NCBI GenBank assembly: GCA_013399875.1
Contig: VXAZ01008267.1
Coordinates: 1,073,141 to 1,137,140 of the forward strand
DNA length: 64,000 nt
Direction: 5' to 3'
From: Gymnorhina tibicen
Taxonomy: Eukaryota; Chordata; Aves; Passeriformes; Artamidae
This document shows positions 1 to 15,139 of the stretch, one piece after another. A program made the position numbers and the translations under genes. How positions within the stretch are numbered: the first letter of the stretch is position 1; every line of letters starts with the position of its first letter. Below the pieces are notes generated by a model. The model was not told the DNA's origin. It saw only the letters and a list, made by a program, of their open reading frames with translations, and did not search any database.

Positions 1-153
1 TAAAACCAGTGAGAACCAGTAACAGCAAACATCAATGGCCAACCAAATGAATCTAGATATTATTCATCACCATTCTGGCACCACAGTCCATTAAGCCCAG
101 TTTATGTCACAATACGGCTAGTCCCCAACATTACACATTGTTTAAACAACATC

Positions 154-220
154 TTTATTTAAAAAAACAGTTTTACAGAATTCTCCCATCCCATTTGCAC
201 AGACCATATCTCTATTTATT
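154..220 (-). terminator. Candidate poly(A) site of a minus-strand transcript (AATAAA at 215-220 and 154-159)
   Basis: On the minus strand two AATAAA hexamers occur 61 bases apart. The second is followed by GATGTTGTTTAAACAATGTG and further T/G-rich sequence, which is the layout of a vertebrate 3' end, with cleavage near 130-140. If real, an unrecognised minus-strand transcript has its last exon just to the right. I could not find a matching coding frame. Confidence 0.35.
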
Positions 221-3200
221 CATTATCCCTGTACATTGTTTTGGCAACCAGAACCACGTCTTACAGGGATAAGCAATATTTGGAATGAATCCGTAAATTT
301 TCAATTGCTTCTAGTGCAATCAACAGCTGGAAACAGCAGAGGGGCCAGTTCAAGAGAGACCACCAGAAAGTGCTGCCCACCAGAATTTCAGGGTTGTTGA
401 CATAATGATCTCAGCACCCACAAACTGAACAGGGTGCTGCTGGCTCGAGGGCACTGCCAAACACCACATTTCCCTGGATAAACGTTCTTCCCTGGACACT
501 AGCACCAAGTCACCCAGTGCAATGGCTTATGGCACTGCTGTTGAAGGTGCTGCCTTTGGTCTGAAAATTGACCCTTTGATTTCTGCAGGCTGTGACACAC
601 TGGTCTTTAGGGTACTGAGCTAGGTTCTGTTCTGGCTGGATTTCAACTTCAGTAGCATGATTTAAAGCGAAAATTTTATGTCAGCAGTATCACAACTGTT
701 CACAATGCTCATGGAGTATTCTGATACACTACAGAAAGCTCTATTCTGTAACAAATCCTCACGGTAGGTGCAGCCACTCATATTTATCTCAGTTTTCTCT
801 TATGGCTGTCACATCCAACTGATATCAAAATATTTGAAATTCATCTGGAGAAAGCACACAGAGGAATCACACCATTACACATGTTTTAAAAGGATAGTTT
901 GGAAAAGACAATGGATAAGAGAAAATTTCTTCTAATGAAGCTCAACTTGGATATTTGAAACAAGATCCATTAACTTTAGAGCATTTGAATTTTTATGGAT
1001 CTAACAATTCCACTAGTAGTTGTACAAACAAAGTAAAATGTTTTCATGAATTTCTGAGAGCCACACAACACGGTATCAACAAATTAACAACCATATGCAG
1101 TCTTGATAGGGAGTTGAAGAAAGCACAAAAAGTCCAAAGTAGATTTTAACCAGCATCTCTGCATGAATAGCCACAAGAAATTAAGAAGCAAGGAAATCCT
1201 TATTCTGTATTTCTGTCTCAAACCCACTGCCACCACTGCTGTCAGTTACTCTCCTGAGGAGAAAGGCCTAAGAAGTCCACCTGAGCTGCTCCCTACTTGT
1301 CTCACAAAGTATTGGAGCTGGTTACAGAAGCATCCCACGTTTCACTGTGAGGTTTCCAAGAATCTTGAACTGTAAATTTGAAGACCAGAGAACTCCAATT
1401 CATGCAGGAGCAAGACTGAAGCACTGAGAGGTTTCAGCCCATATTATTAAGGAAGTTTTTTACTGACCCATGCAAGTTTGAGGTATCTAGAGTCTTCTTG
1501 GCCTCATTCCATAGAGACCAAATTTCTGACAGTTTCAGGTAAAATTTTTCCCTAAGTTGTTTTTCAGTTCTCCCAAGAGCTTGATAAAACAAAACTGAAA
1601 GAAGCACTCAAAAAAAGTGAATTTCGACTTCACATTTGAGCCAATTTGGGCAGAATTACAAGCAGAGTTCAAAAGCTGAGTGATGGGAGGAGGTGATTTA
1701 TCCCTTGCTTCAGGAGCAACAAGAAGTCACTACCCCTTTTCCTGTCCAGGAATGAATTGTGTTGTCTTTCAGTCTCTCATCAAATGAGGATACTGTTAGC
1801 AAGGATGGCCTGGTACAGTGCTGTCAGAAAGATGAAACCTGCCCCCAGCCCATGCCAGACCCACATTTATTAGTAGGCCATGGACTTGTGCCTTTAGGTG
1901 GCATAAATTGGTAGTGCTGCACGGAAGCCCGGAGAGTCAGGTACACCACCAAGGGTGACTCATTCAGCATAAGGTGATTATGAGCACTGCCAGTGTTTAG
2001 CAGAGCAGCTATACACATTTTCTACTAACAGGATGCTTGTTATGTTTTCCTAGAAAATCATTGCTTTCAACTTTAGACTTTCCTAATCCCCTGACAGATG
2101 CTTTAACCGCAAGTTCGCTTTCATGCCTCAAGACATGCAAGTGACCACCAAATTCAGTTTCATCCCCAGAGTTTACATTACGGGCTGTTTGCCCATATTG
2201 GAAAGAGTGCCTGACATCAGGATTAAATCAACTTCAAGGACTTCAGTAGCTGGCAAGTCAGCTATGCTTCCCATTCTCCACAGTTTTTCAGATCTGGCTG
2301 AAATACCGCCCTCTTCCCCCTAGGAATTGTATCCTGCCCACAGGTGTACTTACAAGGCGTCTATTTTTTAAACCTTGAGGACCAGTTAGTTTTATGTCAA
2401 GATAGTTCTTCATTTCCAAAGGATAGAATTGCTTTCCTACTGAACAGCCACAGCATTTTACAGGCTTCAGGCACCACACAACTATAGGTTACAATAACAC
2501 TGAACACCACCTTACACATCACACTTAGAGAAGAGCAGTAAATTGACACAAGTGCAAGCATCAAAAGAGCTGATAAAAGAATAAACACCGAGCAGGAGTT
2601 CATCACATGGTTTCCATTCCAGTGATCCAAGATTACTTAAAGCAATACTTTACCCATATACAAGTCTAAGAATGCAGTTGTTATGCTGCAGCATTGGAGA
2701 TGAACTGGATTCACATACAACTTTCCAAAGGTTACCAGCCCAGTGGATAACGCAACTTCAATGCAAAAGAATATAGTCAGATTTAGAGAGAAACATAAAA
2801 GCTAGATGGACTGGGATGTGGAAATATGTTTTGCAAATAAATCACAATTTCTTCACTTACAGGACTTGGTTTGTGCCTGTGAGTGAAAATAGAGATAGGA
2901 AGACTGCCTTTTTAATGAAAGGATTTACTTGGGATGAAATTTTGTAGTCAGCATTAGCCACTCAACACCCACAAACTGGAGGACTGATTCCATGGAACAT
3001 CAATCTCAGAATGGCTAACTTCAGAGTATCGAGCCTTTCTAAAAAATATCTCCTCATAACACCTTGTCTAGACATATCAAAGCACTAAACTGCTCTAATT
3101 AGCTTAATTATCCTTGGGCACCTCCTACTCCACATGGGTGCTTCGAGCAGGAAAGTTCAAGCCAGAATGCTGGCAGGTGAAGATGTCCCAGCACAGAGTG

Positions 3201-6200
3201 CTCGATGCCACTGTGGGCATTAACATCCATTGCGGACTAAAAAAGCTGAATTCTCTCAGGGGTTGCTGAGGATGCTCAGCCTCTCAGAACAGAGTCCAAA
3301 GACATCAGCAAAACACTAAGTCAAATGTTACCCAGAAAATTCAACACCTTGTTAGATATGCTCTTCAGTTTTAAATCTTCAGGTTGACAAGACGACTGGG
3401 ACAGAGACAAAAGTCCAGAATCCAGAAGGGCCTGTTCATCATTGCACAGAGCCTTCTTGCAGATTAAAGTCAGTGGGAATATTCAGCTGTATTGAAATAG
3501 CCATTCCTCCATGTGAACACATCAACTCCTTACAAATGTTTTAATTGCAAACTACCGCACAATGTCTTCTCTGCAGCAGATAATTTGTATATTTGTTCCC
3601 AAAAAATCCATCCTGGGTCTACACAAACTACATCATCAACTAAGAGAAGTTACTTGAAATAATTTAGGGAACTGTAAGAAATGGGTCTAGGAAAAAGCAA
3701 ACGCTGTGTGCCATATTATCTCATTTTTCAGTGGAGCTGACAGGACAGCTGCCTGTTATTACAGTGTACCCCAGGAAATGCTTAGCTGCCAAAAACGTCC
3801 AGAGCCAGCAAGGGATTAACAGACAAACAGAATTCATGCACCTGGAAGTCATGCAGCTAGACATGCCATCTTTGTAAGATATGATACTTCAATCTCATTT
3901 GCAAAGAAACAAGAACAAACAGAAATGACTTAATGTCATCATAATTATGATAAATCTAGGAATTACTATACAGTTTTGTGACCAGATTAAGTGGCAGTAG
4001 TTTTCATTTAACTGCAGTAATCTGTTGAAGGACTTATATAACTGTCATAAATATAATGCTCTCTATTTTATATTTAAGCTGTTCCCAAATAATGCAGCAT
4101 TAATACCATGTTAAGTGACCAGAACCCTAGTGGCTCTAGAGATGAATAATGCAGATGGTGCATAGGACTTAATGGTTTCATGTAACCTGTGTAATATAAA
4201 ACTTTCATTTCTTTCACCAATATCTTTTTAACTGCAAAATTTCTGCTCGACAGCCCTTTCCTCCTCCCACCACTGCATTTGTCCTTCATAGGCATGCTCT
4301 CACAAGCTGCTGGACCTATGTGTGCTGGGTTCAGGTAACACCTAGTGCCACCCCTATGTGCCCAGCCTGTGTGGGAAGGACTGGACAGCAGCTGCCACAT
4401 GAAGCTGAGCTGTGTTCTAAGCAACTCCCTCACTGCATTCCCATGGCCCCTCATGCTCACTGCCACCAGTTTTAAGGGGAATCAGTTTGTATCCTTACCT
4501 CCACAAAAACAGCAGCAGCAATACTGACAGCAAAAATGTCTTTTCTGACATCGAGATGGATGACACATATCCAGCCCAGTGTCAACAAACTCCTAACAAA
4601 GCTGCTGCACAGTCCACTGAGAAGTATTACACAAGCCTCAGTGTGCACTGGGGGTCAGACAGTCTGGGACACTTCAGATAGAGACTTTTCCTTATAATTA
4701 TGCACATACTTATCATGCCAACAGAAACAAGTTAGTAGAAGAGTCACTGAAATATTTAAGAATTCAATAAATTAATTCTGCCCTTATTTTAGAAAGACAT
4801 TCTCAGCCGGCTTACGAACGGAAGTGACAAATGCTTTAAGAAGTTTCAGGAATCAAAATTCGGAAGAGTTGTCACACCCTAGGAGACAATAGCAGAGAAT
4901 AGCTGGAGAGCACCAGAGTTATCCCAATCATGGCTGGAGAGTGGCTTTCAAAAAGGAGCCACCACCAACCTGTCAAGGCAGTAGCTACATCATCAGTACT
5001 GAGATTATGCATTACAGAAATTCCTGGGAATAAAGCTGTAGGAGTAAGCGCAGTGCATTTAAACAAAATACAAACTTTTACTAACAAAGGCTACCAATGT
5101 CTTCAGTCACTGACTTGAACATCAGAAGCAGAAAACAGACTCTGATGGATCTACCATAATTGTATACTGGATTGCTTTGAGAACAGTGGCTCTGCAATTG
5201 CAGTAATAGCTCAAGGTTTAGAAATGGAAGTTAATAAAAAATTCTTTCCTCTATTTTTCTGTAACTACAAGTTAGCTATGAAAGTTTTCTCGTATTTGTA
5301 CACTTTCAAGCTTACTGTTGTTATAAATTAAGAACTGTATCTACTGGATCCAGTTGCTCACTGCACTACTGAAAAGCTGAGGTTAGAAATAGAGGTCTGT
5401 ACTTTCCTGTATTCTGCCATCTTCTCCTTCAACCTCTTCTTAATCCATAACCTGAAAGATGACCCATCTGCTCCCATCTATTTTATATGATAGCTGAAAA
5501 GAGAAATCTGCCAGAGAACACTGTTCTAGAGTCGTGTAGATCAGCTAACTCAGAGGGAACTAACTCCCTGCTACAGGGGTGGGAGACCTTGAGGTCATAT
5601 GTACAGAGGGGGGAACAGCAGCAGAGAGCTGCAGCTGATTAAAAGTGCATTCACATCTACTGACCTTCCCTGGAAACTCAAGCAAGTAAAATGAGTGGTA
5701 GCAATTCACAAAACTTCATCAGTCCCATGAGGATGTTACAAGCATCCTCTTCTCTTCATGAATCCCTAGTGTTCAATTTGTTTCCAGTTTTCTTGCCCAG
5801 ATGAAATACTGAAAAAACAGAAAACTTGAGTCTAAGAATAACTTTCCCAGTCCCTTAATTCCACTAAGCAATCTCCCAACTGCAACCTCCTCTTCCTTAT
5901 GCAGTAGCATGACTAGTGCAAATGCACTCCAATCTTCACAGATAAAATAAAAATAACCCTAGTTTTATTCCTAAATCAAACTTGGTTTCACTGTAGCATA
6001 GTTGTAATGAACAACTTTCTCAGTGTACCTATTGCTCAGCTCTTTAAAACCAGAAATGACCACAAATCAGTGAAAATAATACTTGCCTGAATGCGCTATA
6101 TAAGCAAAATTTTTTCCTAGCAAAATAATACTAAAAAGTCAAAGTAGATGACTATTCTGGATGTAGACCATGTAACACAATCACTGTATCAGTTTTTCTT

Positions 6201-9200
6201 GTCACCATTTTCAAAGTGTAATCACAAGCCATACCATTAATCAGTAGATAAAAGCCCTCACACATGTAGGTTTTTGGTGGTGATTTCTGCCCTGCCCCCC
6301 TCCCTCGGTTTCACTTTGTTAAGTCTCTGGAAACCTTGTGAAAGCAGGAGATTGAGAGAAACTCATCAAAAATCAGCTCAATCAGTGATTATAGGGTGCT
6401 GATCTGCCCACTGTCTTTCTACTCATTTTTCCATTTCCAGCAACCAGCCTCATGCATGATGCCTTCTGGAAAGAGCTCCAGACTGCATCAGTCACTGTGT
6501 TTGCATACAGAGTGCTGATGAAGCCAAGACTTACCTCTTCTGAACCCATCACTCCTCTGCACTATTCTGACATAGAAATAATCTGGAGCAAAAACTCCCT
6601 CCGTGACAAAAAAGAAAGTTACATAGACTTCTTTAAGTTAAGCAGTAAATCTGATGGTAAATAAAAGATCTCCTTTCTCAAATTATTCATGCAACAAAAT
6701 ACAGAAATAGTCATAAAAGTAGGCATGAAACACAAGCCTTTTGACATTCCAGGACAAATGCATGGCTCCATGTCTTGTTGCCTCACTAATTTACCTGTAT
6801 TTCCTGAGGAACCCTGAATATTCTAAAATGTTGTCAAGTGAATTTACAGGGGGTCATATATAGACCAGCATCTGTAGCACTCTCCAACCTGGGCTATACA
6901 TACGGGGTTTGAACCTTGGTTTCCAGACACTTAGGCTAGCTTGTAAAATGAAATTGGAAAACTGGAATATTAACAGCAGTCCAGAAGAAGCAAAAGTGGC
7001 CCTGGGGGAAAAAGAGTTGTCTACAAAGGGGAGCCATTATCCACAAGAAAAACATGTAGCCACAGAAGAGGCCACAGCTGCCTTGCGTTTTGGAGAAACA
7101 GGAAGCCTTTGCATTATTTACACACACACACATACACACCCTAATCTTCTTTTATTGTTTCTGCAGCCATAAAATGCCTTAGTCTGGATTCTCAAGGACT
7201 CTCAGAATGCCTCCGATCAGGGAGAGACGTGCAAGGCAGCCTACAGTAACTTCACTTGGGTACTTGCAGCTGATAAGCCACCTAAACACAGCATCCCAAC
7301 AGCACAGGCACCTGAGCCACTGTGCCTGAAGCTACGGTGCCACCCGAGAGCCCATGCCACTCTCTGGTGAGGTGGGCACCCCAAGGGACTGACACTGAGA
7401 CCAAAACCTCCACATACTCAGTCACTTATTGCTGATTCCTGACCTAGTAATCCTTGTCTTACAATCCCTCTTACATTCTGCTTTTGCAATTGCATCTGCA
7501 GTGGATGCTGGCTCCCTCCTAAAGCTGCTGAAAATCAACATCTTTAGTCCTGAAGCTGCTTGGAGAGAATATCATAGCAACTGCAATCCTGGATGTCCGT
7601 CCAACACACTAACTCACTTCATGCTACTAGGCAGGAAACATCTGTTTCTCTTTGCTCAACCAAGTTTTCCTTATAAAGTGGTCCTGAATGTGCAATTCTG
7701 GGTCAGTTTGGACATATACTAGCAGATGAGATATTTTTACTCTATTATATAAGTTGGAAGTGAATTATACTGGAATAGCTTCAGGAGGTCCACCTAGAAA
7801 TGGTAGAACACACATGGAAGTAATTTATTTCAAAAATAGGAGAGTCTGAGTAAATTTACACAGTTCATAGTGGTTTTTTTTCAAAAGGCCTTTTTCTGCA
7901 CTGTTCCCAAGTAGGCATTTACCTAAAAATTACTCGGTAGATAGATGCACACTGTGCTTGTGAGTACACGTACTGATGTTTTGGTATTGGAGTTTAATTC
8001 CCTTTTCTCCCCAGTGGTGAATTTGCATATGTCTGGAGAAAGGAAGCCTTTTACTTCAAGCAGCGTGATTCACACAGATGCATGGACAGTAGGTGGCAAG
8101 TTGCACTAGATATCCCTATGAATTTACTTTTCCCTGTGCTTATAGGTAAGGCAAATATATAATCACTACTTTTTGCAATATTGACACTCATTAGGTAAAG
8201 TTTCAAACAGTGTAAAACAAGACTGTTGAAGCAGAGTTTGAAAAGTAACTTTTAAGACCTTAAAGTAGCTGGCATCTTTAAAAATAATCAAATAGAAGGG
8301 AAACTTGAGCACTAAATTACGCTGTGACCTAGAATTGTTACATATCTATAAAATGAAATTTCCATTTGTTTGCACCAAATTGTATACATAAATTACCAAG
8401 TTATGTTTAAATTATCTAGAATTGAAAGGATTTTTTCATAGATTCTCTTCATAGAACTCACCCACTCACCTACTGTAGAATTCCTTTTCCTTTATCTGTT
8501 AAAGTATCCCAAAGCAGCAAGCTCACAGACAGTGACTAAGACATTAATAGATTATGTTCCCAGCTACTGCAGGGAAAAAAAATACCATGAGGGATGTAAA
8601 AGTTAAAAAGATGCCATCCTATAACCAAGCAGTACATAATCCTTTTTTTCCTCAAATAATAGAGGGTAAGGCACCTGCCCACAATGTCAGACCATTTTGT
8701 GATCAATTAAAAAAATCAGGTAGTTGCTATCATTTCCAGAAATGCTTAAGCTTGCACAAGCACAGTTCCCGGAAAACCTTCCAATAGAAAAAGGTACCAA
8801 GAAATCAGTGCAACAAATATCAGGAATTCAATATCAATTTCGTGTTCTATTGTGAAAAGACAATGAAATTGCCCAGTCACAAGCCACTGAGAAATAAAGG
8901 TTCTGCAGAAAATATTCCTTTCTAAGGTCATAGGAGTCCATGCATAGAAAACTAGTAATAATAATTTAAAGTCAATAGAAGTATTTAAGATAAACTACAT
9001 GTATAAACATGCATTTCACCCTTCTGTTTTCCAAAGCAGACAAACCAATACACAGAGCTATTAAGAGGGGAAAAAGAGATCACGAGGCAAGAGATGTAAG
9101 TATTTTAAAAGAGGAACAAAAAAAACCCCCAACTCAACCAAAAAACCCCACCTTCTCTTATCAGAATTTCTCACTAAACTCACTGCACTTCTCTATCAGG

Positions 9201-12200
9201 TTTTATTTCTCAAACTGGTAGAATTAGCAGTCAGATGATCCTGTTGTGATATTTAAACTCATGGCCACCTTCATCCTTGTCAATGCCATAAAAACTGAGT
9301 ATATCAAACACCTTTCAGTTAACACACAAAACGGGGCAAGCAGGTCTTCCATGCACCTTTCTGACTTCCTCTGAGCCTTTGCATTTATGACTGAGAATGG
9401 CATATTGGTTTTCCTGAAAACCATCCATGGTAACTCTTTATTTTAGTATTCAACAACTCCCTCAAACCATTTCTCAGGGCACGCTTCTCTTACAGTTAAC
9501 ACCAACAATCAAACACGCTCTGATTTTTTTTTTTAATAACAAGGACAGAAGATACTCAGAACTGAAATAACAAAGCTACACAGCTAATTCTCCCTGTGTC
9601 AGACAAGTGAACCACAGGATCATTGCTCTTCATGGTTCTCCCACTTGCCAGCCCCAAGGCAGGCAGACACCAGCCTGCACCTACGACAGGGCACACTTGT
9701 AGTTTTGTCAGTTCCACTGGCATCCACGTGTAATAGCACTGTGACTGCACCATGTGACCCCCTCCCCAAAAGCTCTGACTGTGGCTCTTACACTGTGACA
9801 TTCCTGGCATCTAGATTTCAGGAGTTAAAGACTCAGGGGAAGTCTTTCATGTCTCTGCAGATGAAGGTTAACTTATCTTTATTTTTACAAAGCTAAACAG
9901 ACAAAAACAGCAGCTGCAGATGTACATGTAGCTCTGAGTAAGCAAAGCTTCTTCACATAGCCTGCCCTGCAGTATCCCTTGTGCTAGCCAAGATTTCTGC
10001 TGAGCAAGGGTACAGAGGCACACAACAGATCTGCCCATATTCTAAATCAGCAGAGCACAAGCCATTTCTAATACAGAATCATTTAGAAGCTCTAATCTTC
10101 CTCTTGCAGTCAATCTATATTGACAGTTTTTATTTCTAACCCACAGGACCCTGGCCTCCCTCTAGTGCATGGATGCACTTTCTAGCAGTGCCACAGAGTC
10201 CCATGGTAAAGTAGCTCTCAGCAGCAAGATAAGTGCAAGAGCAAAGACAGTCATGCAGTTAAAGCTACTGAATATTTCTGGGAACATCAGATTTTGTCTC
10301 TAAAGTTCTGACAAGAAACAAGATTTTATGCTAAACAGACTAAAGTGTTTTTTTCAGAGTGTTCTGAGCAAGGACGAAGAAAAAAATAAACAGTATGTAA
10401 CTAAATCACTAGAGAGCACCAGAGCAAGTATGCACTTAGAAGCTCCATTATGCAATTTTAAGTCAATCTTTGGATTGCTTGGCTTTGCAGTTTTGATGTA
10501 GTTATTTCAGTGTATTTCATGCAACTTAAACCACACAGCATACATTGATAATCAGGGAGCAATTTCCCCAACATTACTCAGGTAAAGTTTGATTGCTTCT
10601 TCTGTTTCCAGATGGTGACCAAAAGCCTGCTAAAACACTTGCAAGTCAACTTACTGAAGAAAAATGGCATGTGTGTCTGATTATAAGTTAGTATACACAC
10701 CTCACAATAAAACCTTAGCCTGTACCTTTTCTGCTGTAGATATGATGAATCCTTTCCTGCTTTCTGAAGAATCTTGTTTAGGACCAAGGCACCCTCACAT
10801 CATCAGTGAGGTGCTCATTGCCTTGCCAGCAGAGATCAGTGTACAAGGGCAGAAATTAAGCACAGGGGAAAAAGAAAAACTGCCCCAACCACCAGCCATT
10901 TAAAACCTCAACCCATCCCTGAAGCAGCTGTGGAAATGCCGGCAGTTACCTCAGAAACAAGAAGCAGCTGGGTTCAGTTCCTGATCTTTACAAAGCAAAC
11001 AAGGAGAGGGTGGGTCTTACATAATGAAGTGGGTTGGGAGTGGTGGGAGAACAAGTGATACTGGAGGAAAGTGTAGTGTTAAAAGGGTGTCAGTGTACAG
11101 TTGGACAACCTGTCTAAAGGGCCTTGTGGTTAGTTACTGATGGTGTGGAGGAGAGTATAGCCTCAATTTACAAAAAAAAAAGTGTATTACCAGAGCAGAG
11201 TTACTGAATGTGGATGTGTGAGTCAGGCATGGTTTCTTTGGGAAACACCAGTAAGAGCCTGGTGATAGTCATAACTGAGGAAAGACAGTCTGGAGGTGGA
11301 TCTGTGTATTTTGTTTATTTCATCTGCTTCTTCCAGGGCACCCTGTAGATGGAGGGAAGAAAAGATCAGAGGAATTTTTTCTACCTGCCCTTTATCTTCC
11401 TAGCACATAGTCATATATCTGTAGTTGCCATGTGTATGGCTAATAACAGAGCTTTGCAAAAAAGGAAGGGGTTAAGATGAAAAGAATCACTTAGCAAAGT
11501 ATTATCAGTGTTAGTCTTGTTTTTTCTTAGTTATGTACAGGGACTGAGCTTGCCTGTACAATGACTGATTTGCAAGTTTGTCACTGGAAATACCATTTGT
11601 ACAGAGAACACACATATTTGCTTGTGTGGTTCTGCAGGTAGCTGTGAAACCACTGTGAGCTCACAGCCCTATGAGCCTTTCAGGACCGTATGATACCGCA
11701 GTCATACGCACGCCCATAACTGGGATTCCCCTTTAAAAAGTGAGAAGCATTTTCACTTTTCTTTCAAATATGACTGTTCTGTGTGCTCCTTACTCTTTGT
11801 GATTGGTAATTATGTATTCAGCATCTACATATGCTACACTTTCGTGAGGAGAATTATGGTGTCCTGGGGTGCATCAGGAAGAGCATTGCCAGCAGGTCAG
11901 CTCCTTGTAGGAATTCAGATGCTCAGGTAACTCTATCCTTCCTGGTATATGTTGGTTTCACAACAGGTAAGCAGGAAGCAATGTAATACTTCTCATTGCT
12001 GGATAGGCTACACGGTCTTGATTTGAAATAAAAATATTCTACCTCTCTGCTGTAAATTTTTTATAAAATGTTGTAAATGTATACTTGCAAGAGGTTAAGG
12101 AGACATCGCCATAAGGAGTTTCAAACAGCTCACAATAGTGCTTGCTAAGAAGAGAATGCTAAAGATCACATGAACTGTTACAGGAAATTTTCCCATTTTT

Positions 12201-15139
12201 TATTTCCATAGAGTATTCCTCATTTCCCCTAGGCAAGTTAAAAATACTAATCTGCTAATATATCCTGCAGATTCACACCATAGATTATGCTCTTTAACTA
12301 TAATCAGCTGTATAGCACATTTTACAAAGAAACAGGGAAAGTACAGGCAAATCTGACCAAGTGTCTTCGTTTAAAATAACACTGTCAACCCCAGGTCATT
12401 TGGTCTTTTATGGAAGAAGAGGAACTCGGGAGATCTATTTTCCATTCTCTGGCTTGATACAGCTGTTAGTGCTGTAGCTAAAAGCTGGTATTCATCTTTG
12501 AAGATAAGCTGCCCACATGTGTCTCTGGGGTTAGCCAGATGGTCGGAGCACGCTGCTGGTGCACAACTGCAGTGTTAGTACAGGCTGAGTGGAACTAATG
12601 GGCAGAAGCGTGGGTGGGATGCTCAATGACTTAAACATTTGTTTCTTTTTTCTTCGTTAGATGATACTGGTGGTCCACGCAGGCTGGCAAACCTTAGCTT
12701 CAATTAAGGCTGTAGGTGTGGGTTCCACACTTCTTTTGTGACGTGTGGGTACTGAGAGCTTGCCCCGTCGCACATCACCATCAGATATGCTGTACTCTTA
12801 ACTACCTAAACCACATCTAAAAGTATATTTTGTACTTCCCACAAAAGTAAAACTGGGCTAAGACTTCTCATATAGTTAATATGTTTATAATATACTCTTT
12901 AGAGGGTAGATATGCAAGACATCATTTAACAAGGATGTACTGAATATTGATTAAAACAGCCCTGCATTTAAAAATTAAAAGCTATATTTTATATCTTATT
13001 GGTTAGCTTGGCAATGCAGTTAGATAAGAACCCTGCACTGCACACTACAAATTCATATGTGATTTTTTCTACAATTAGTGCTTCACTGCTATTTTGTCTA
13101 AAGCATGTTACAGTTTAACAATGCTACCAAAATTCTGAGAGACAGCAATAGAGAAGGAAACAAGAAATCTTCCAGGAGGACAAAAGCATAGAAACCCAGC
13201 ACTGAAGTAAGCAAACAAAAGCCCAAACAATCTGGTGGTTTTCTGTTGGAAGCAGGTTAAAACTGACTTCTGAAGAAAACAAACCAAACCTTTCTGTTCC
13301 TACAGCATTCTGCATCATCTATACAGAATTTGTTCACATTACGCAAAGCTTCTTGAAGAGAAAGAAAGCTTTCTTTACCACCAAAGTCCATTAATTCAAT
13401 GGAAAAAAACCTCTCCTGCGTGTTGTTTAGACTTACATAAATCACTGTTTTAAGCACTTTACAGCTTAGTAGTTTTTTCACCTTAGCACTTCAAAATGGT
13501 ATCCTACAAACTATCAGCTTAAGTATAGGAATACTTACTTAGGAGGTACTTCAATCATTCAAATTTCATTTATTATACTAAAAATTAACCTATAACTAAA
13601 ATCATACACTCTTCACTTTCCTAGGTATTTTATACTTATCCACAACTCCTCTTTTCAACACTAAGAAAACATGAAAAGAGTTAGACTGATTTCTTAGGAA
13701 TATGAACTGTCTACAGTTACAACAGATCTACGTCAGCTTATAGCCTGAACCACAAAACTTATATTCTTCATTGCCACTCATAACTTTCAGCTTATGTTTT
13801 CCAGAGTTAAATTCCTCAGTTAGACACCCAGTCCCTGCAGAAAATATTGTAATACATTGTAAAGGGAGAATTAGGAGTACCTGAATGGGACTTGCAACTG
13901 TGAGTGCACTGACTGGAGAGAAGCTGAACACAACACCCTGGGAACACCAGACAGAAAAGTATGGTTGTAATTCAGCCCTCTCTGAGACATAGGCTCTTCC
14001 TTGCAGCTTGAGTTAATCTCCTCTCTCTGAGGCTGAGTTTCACAGCCTAGAAATTCTCCCCAAGACACTGGCCCCTGGGCAACATTTCTCATTTCAAGTT
14101 TGGCAGAAGAAGAGCAGTGGGTTGTGGCTCTTCTTTCTTCCCCAAGGACACAGATACAGTCTTACGGCTTAAGCCAGTTTCTGAGAACTAATTTTCTACT
14201 TTGATTCCACTCTTTCAGCATGCATGCCTGCCTCCTGCATACAAAACCTGATTTACCACATCTGAGACTGTCTCCTAGCCCTCCTTTTGCCTTGCTACTG
14301 CCCAAATACATGGGGCAAAGAATGAACACATTTGCCTTGGTTACTTTTTATTTTCTAGGGCCCCAAAAAGAAACCCCATAAGGGTTTGTTGTCACCTCTG
14401 ACTACTGTAGTAATTCGTATTCTGTACTGTTCATAAGTAAACCTCCAGTAATGTTAGTCTTCTGTCTGATCTCAAACTCTTTTGTTAAACATGAAGAATG
14501 TGGCAAAAGCCTGTCTTATATTTACATGAGTTGCAATAACTTCTTACTCTTTGTTTTTCTATCACAGACAAAATATCTTCCAAACTATTCCTAACACTGA
14601 CAGGAGTGGGAAAGTAACTCTTCAAACCTTCAAAACCCAGCATTTTTCTAAAGTTTTCCGTTTCAGGTAAATAGCACTGAAATGCTTGGTATGTATCAAA
14701 GCAATCAAAACTACAAAGACCGGCAGTTTTGAAAAATAAAAACTGCTCATATGAAACGTTTTTGTCTTAGTTTGGATAATGAAAAATGACCACAAGTCAC
14801 TGCAGGGAAGCACTGATTTTTCAAATTCTCTGTAGGAAGCCCGTATGGGAGAGCACAGAAATCAAGGTATCACCATAAAGCAGGAAGCCATCTGCCTCCG
14901 CCTCCTACTGGTAGAAAGTTTTTCAATGATCATGAAGGGTGGCAGGCCTGCTCCTGAAGGTGATGGCCTCAGAAGATATAGACCCTCTGGTCAGTAAAAA
15001 ACCTGAGATACAGCAGTAGGTTGTACAAGGTTTTACATTGTTTCATATGATATCTGTAGAACTTTCCAATTTTTAGGAGAAAACTTCAGCAAACTCATCC
15101 TTCTGGGGTCATGCTGATGTCAGAGGTGTTACAGCATGT
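221..15139. other. No recognisable gene; AT-rich unique DNA
   Basis: I read both strands for coding exons and saw none with a recognisable protein. The longest open frame is 130 codons on the minus strand (4074-4466) and has no familiar motif. There is a short CA repeat (7118-7140) and an A/C-only tract (about 9116-9151). The left end could be 3' UTR if the poly(A) signals at 154-220 are used, and the whole could be an intron of a gene whose promoter is the orphan CpG island. Confidence 0.6.
7118..7140 (+). repeat. Short CA microsatellite
   Basis: The sequence ttacacacacacacatacac is a short interrupted (CA)n tract. Nothing else is nearby. Confidence 0.85.

Noticed and set aside
4074..4466. 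130-codon open frame on the minus strand
   Set aside because: No recognisable domain, no coding-like composition, and no supporting splice context. It is probably chance.
11653..11707. Perfect 14-base palindrome CTGTGAGCTCACAG followed by a GTATGA...TCATAC inverted repeat
   Set aside because: A few perfect 14-base palindromes are expected by chance in 64 kb, and nothing nearby gives it a role.
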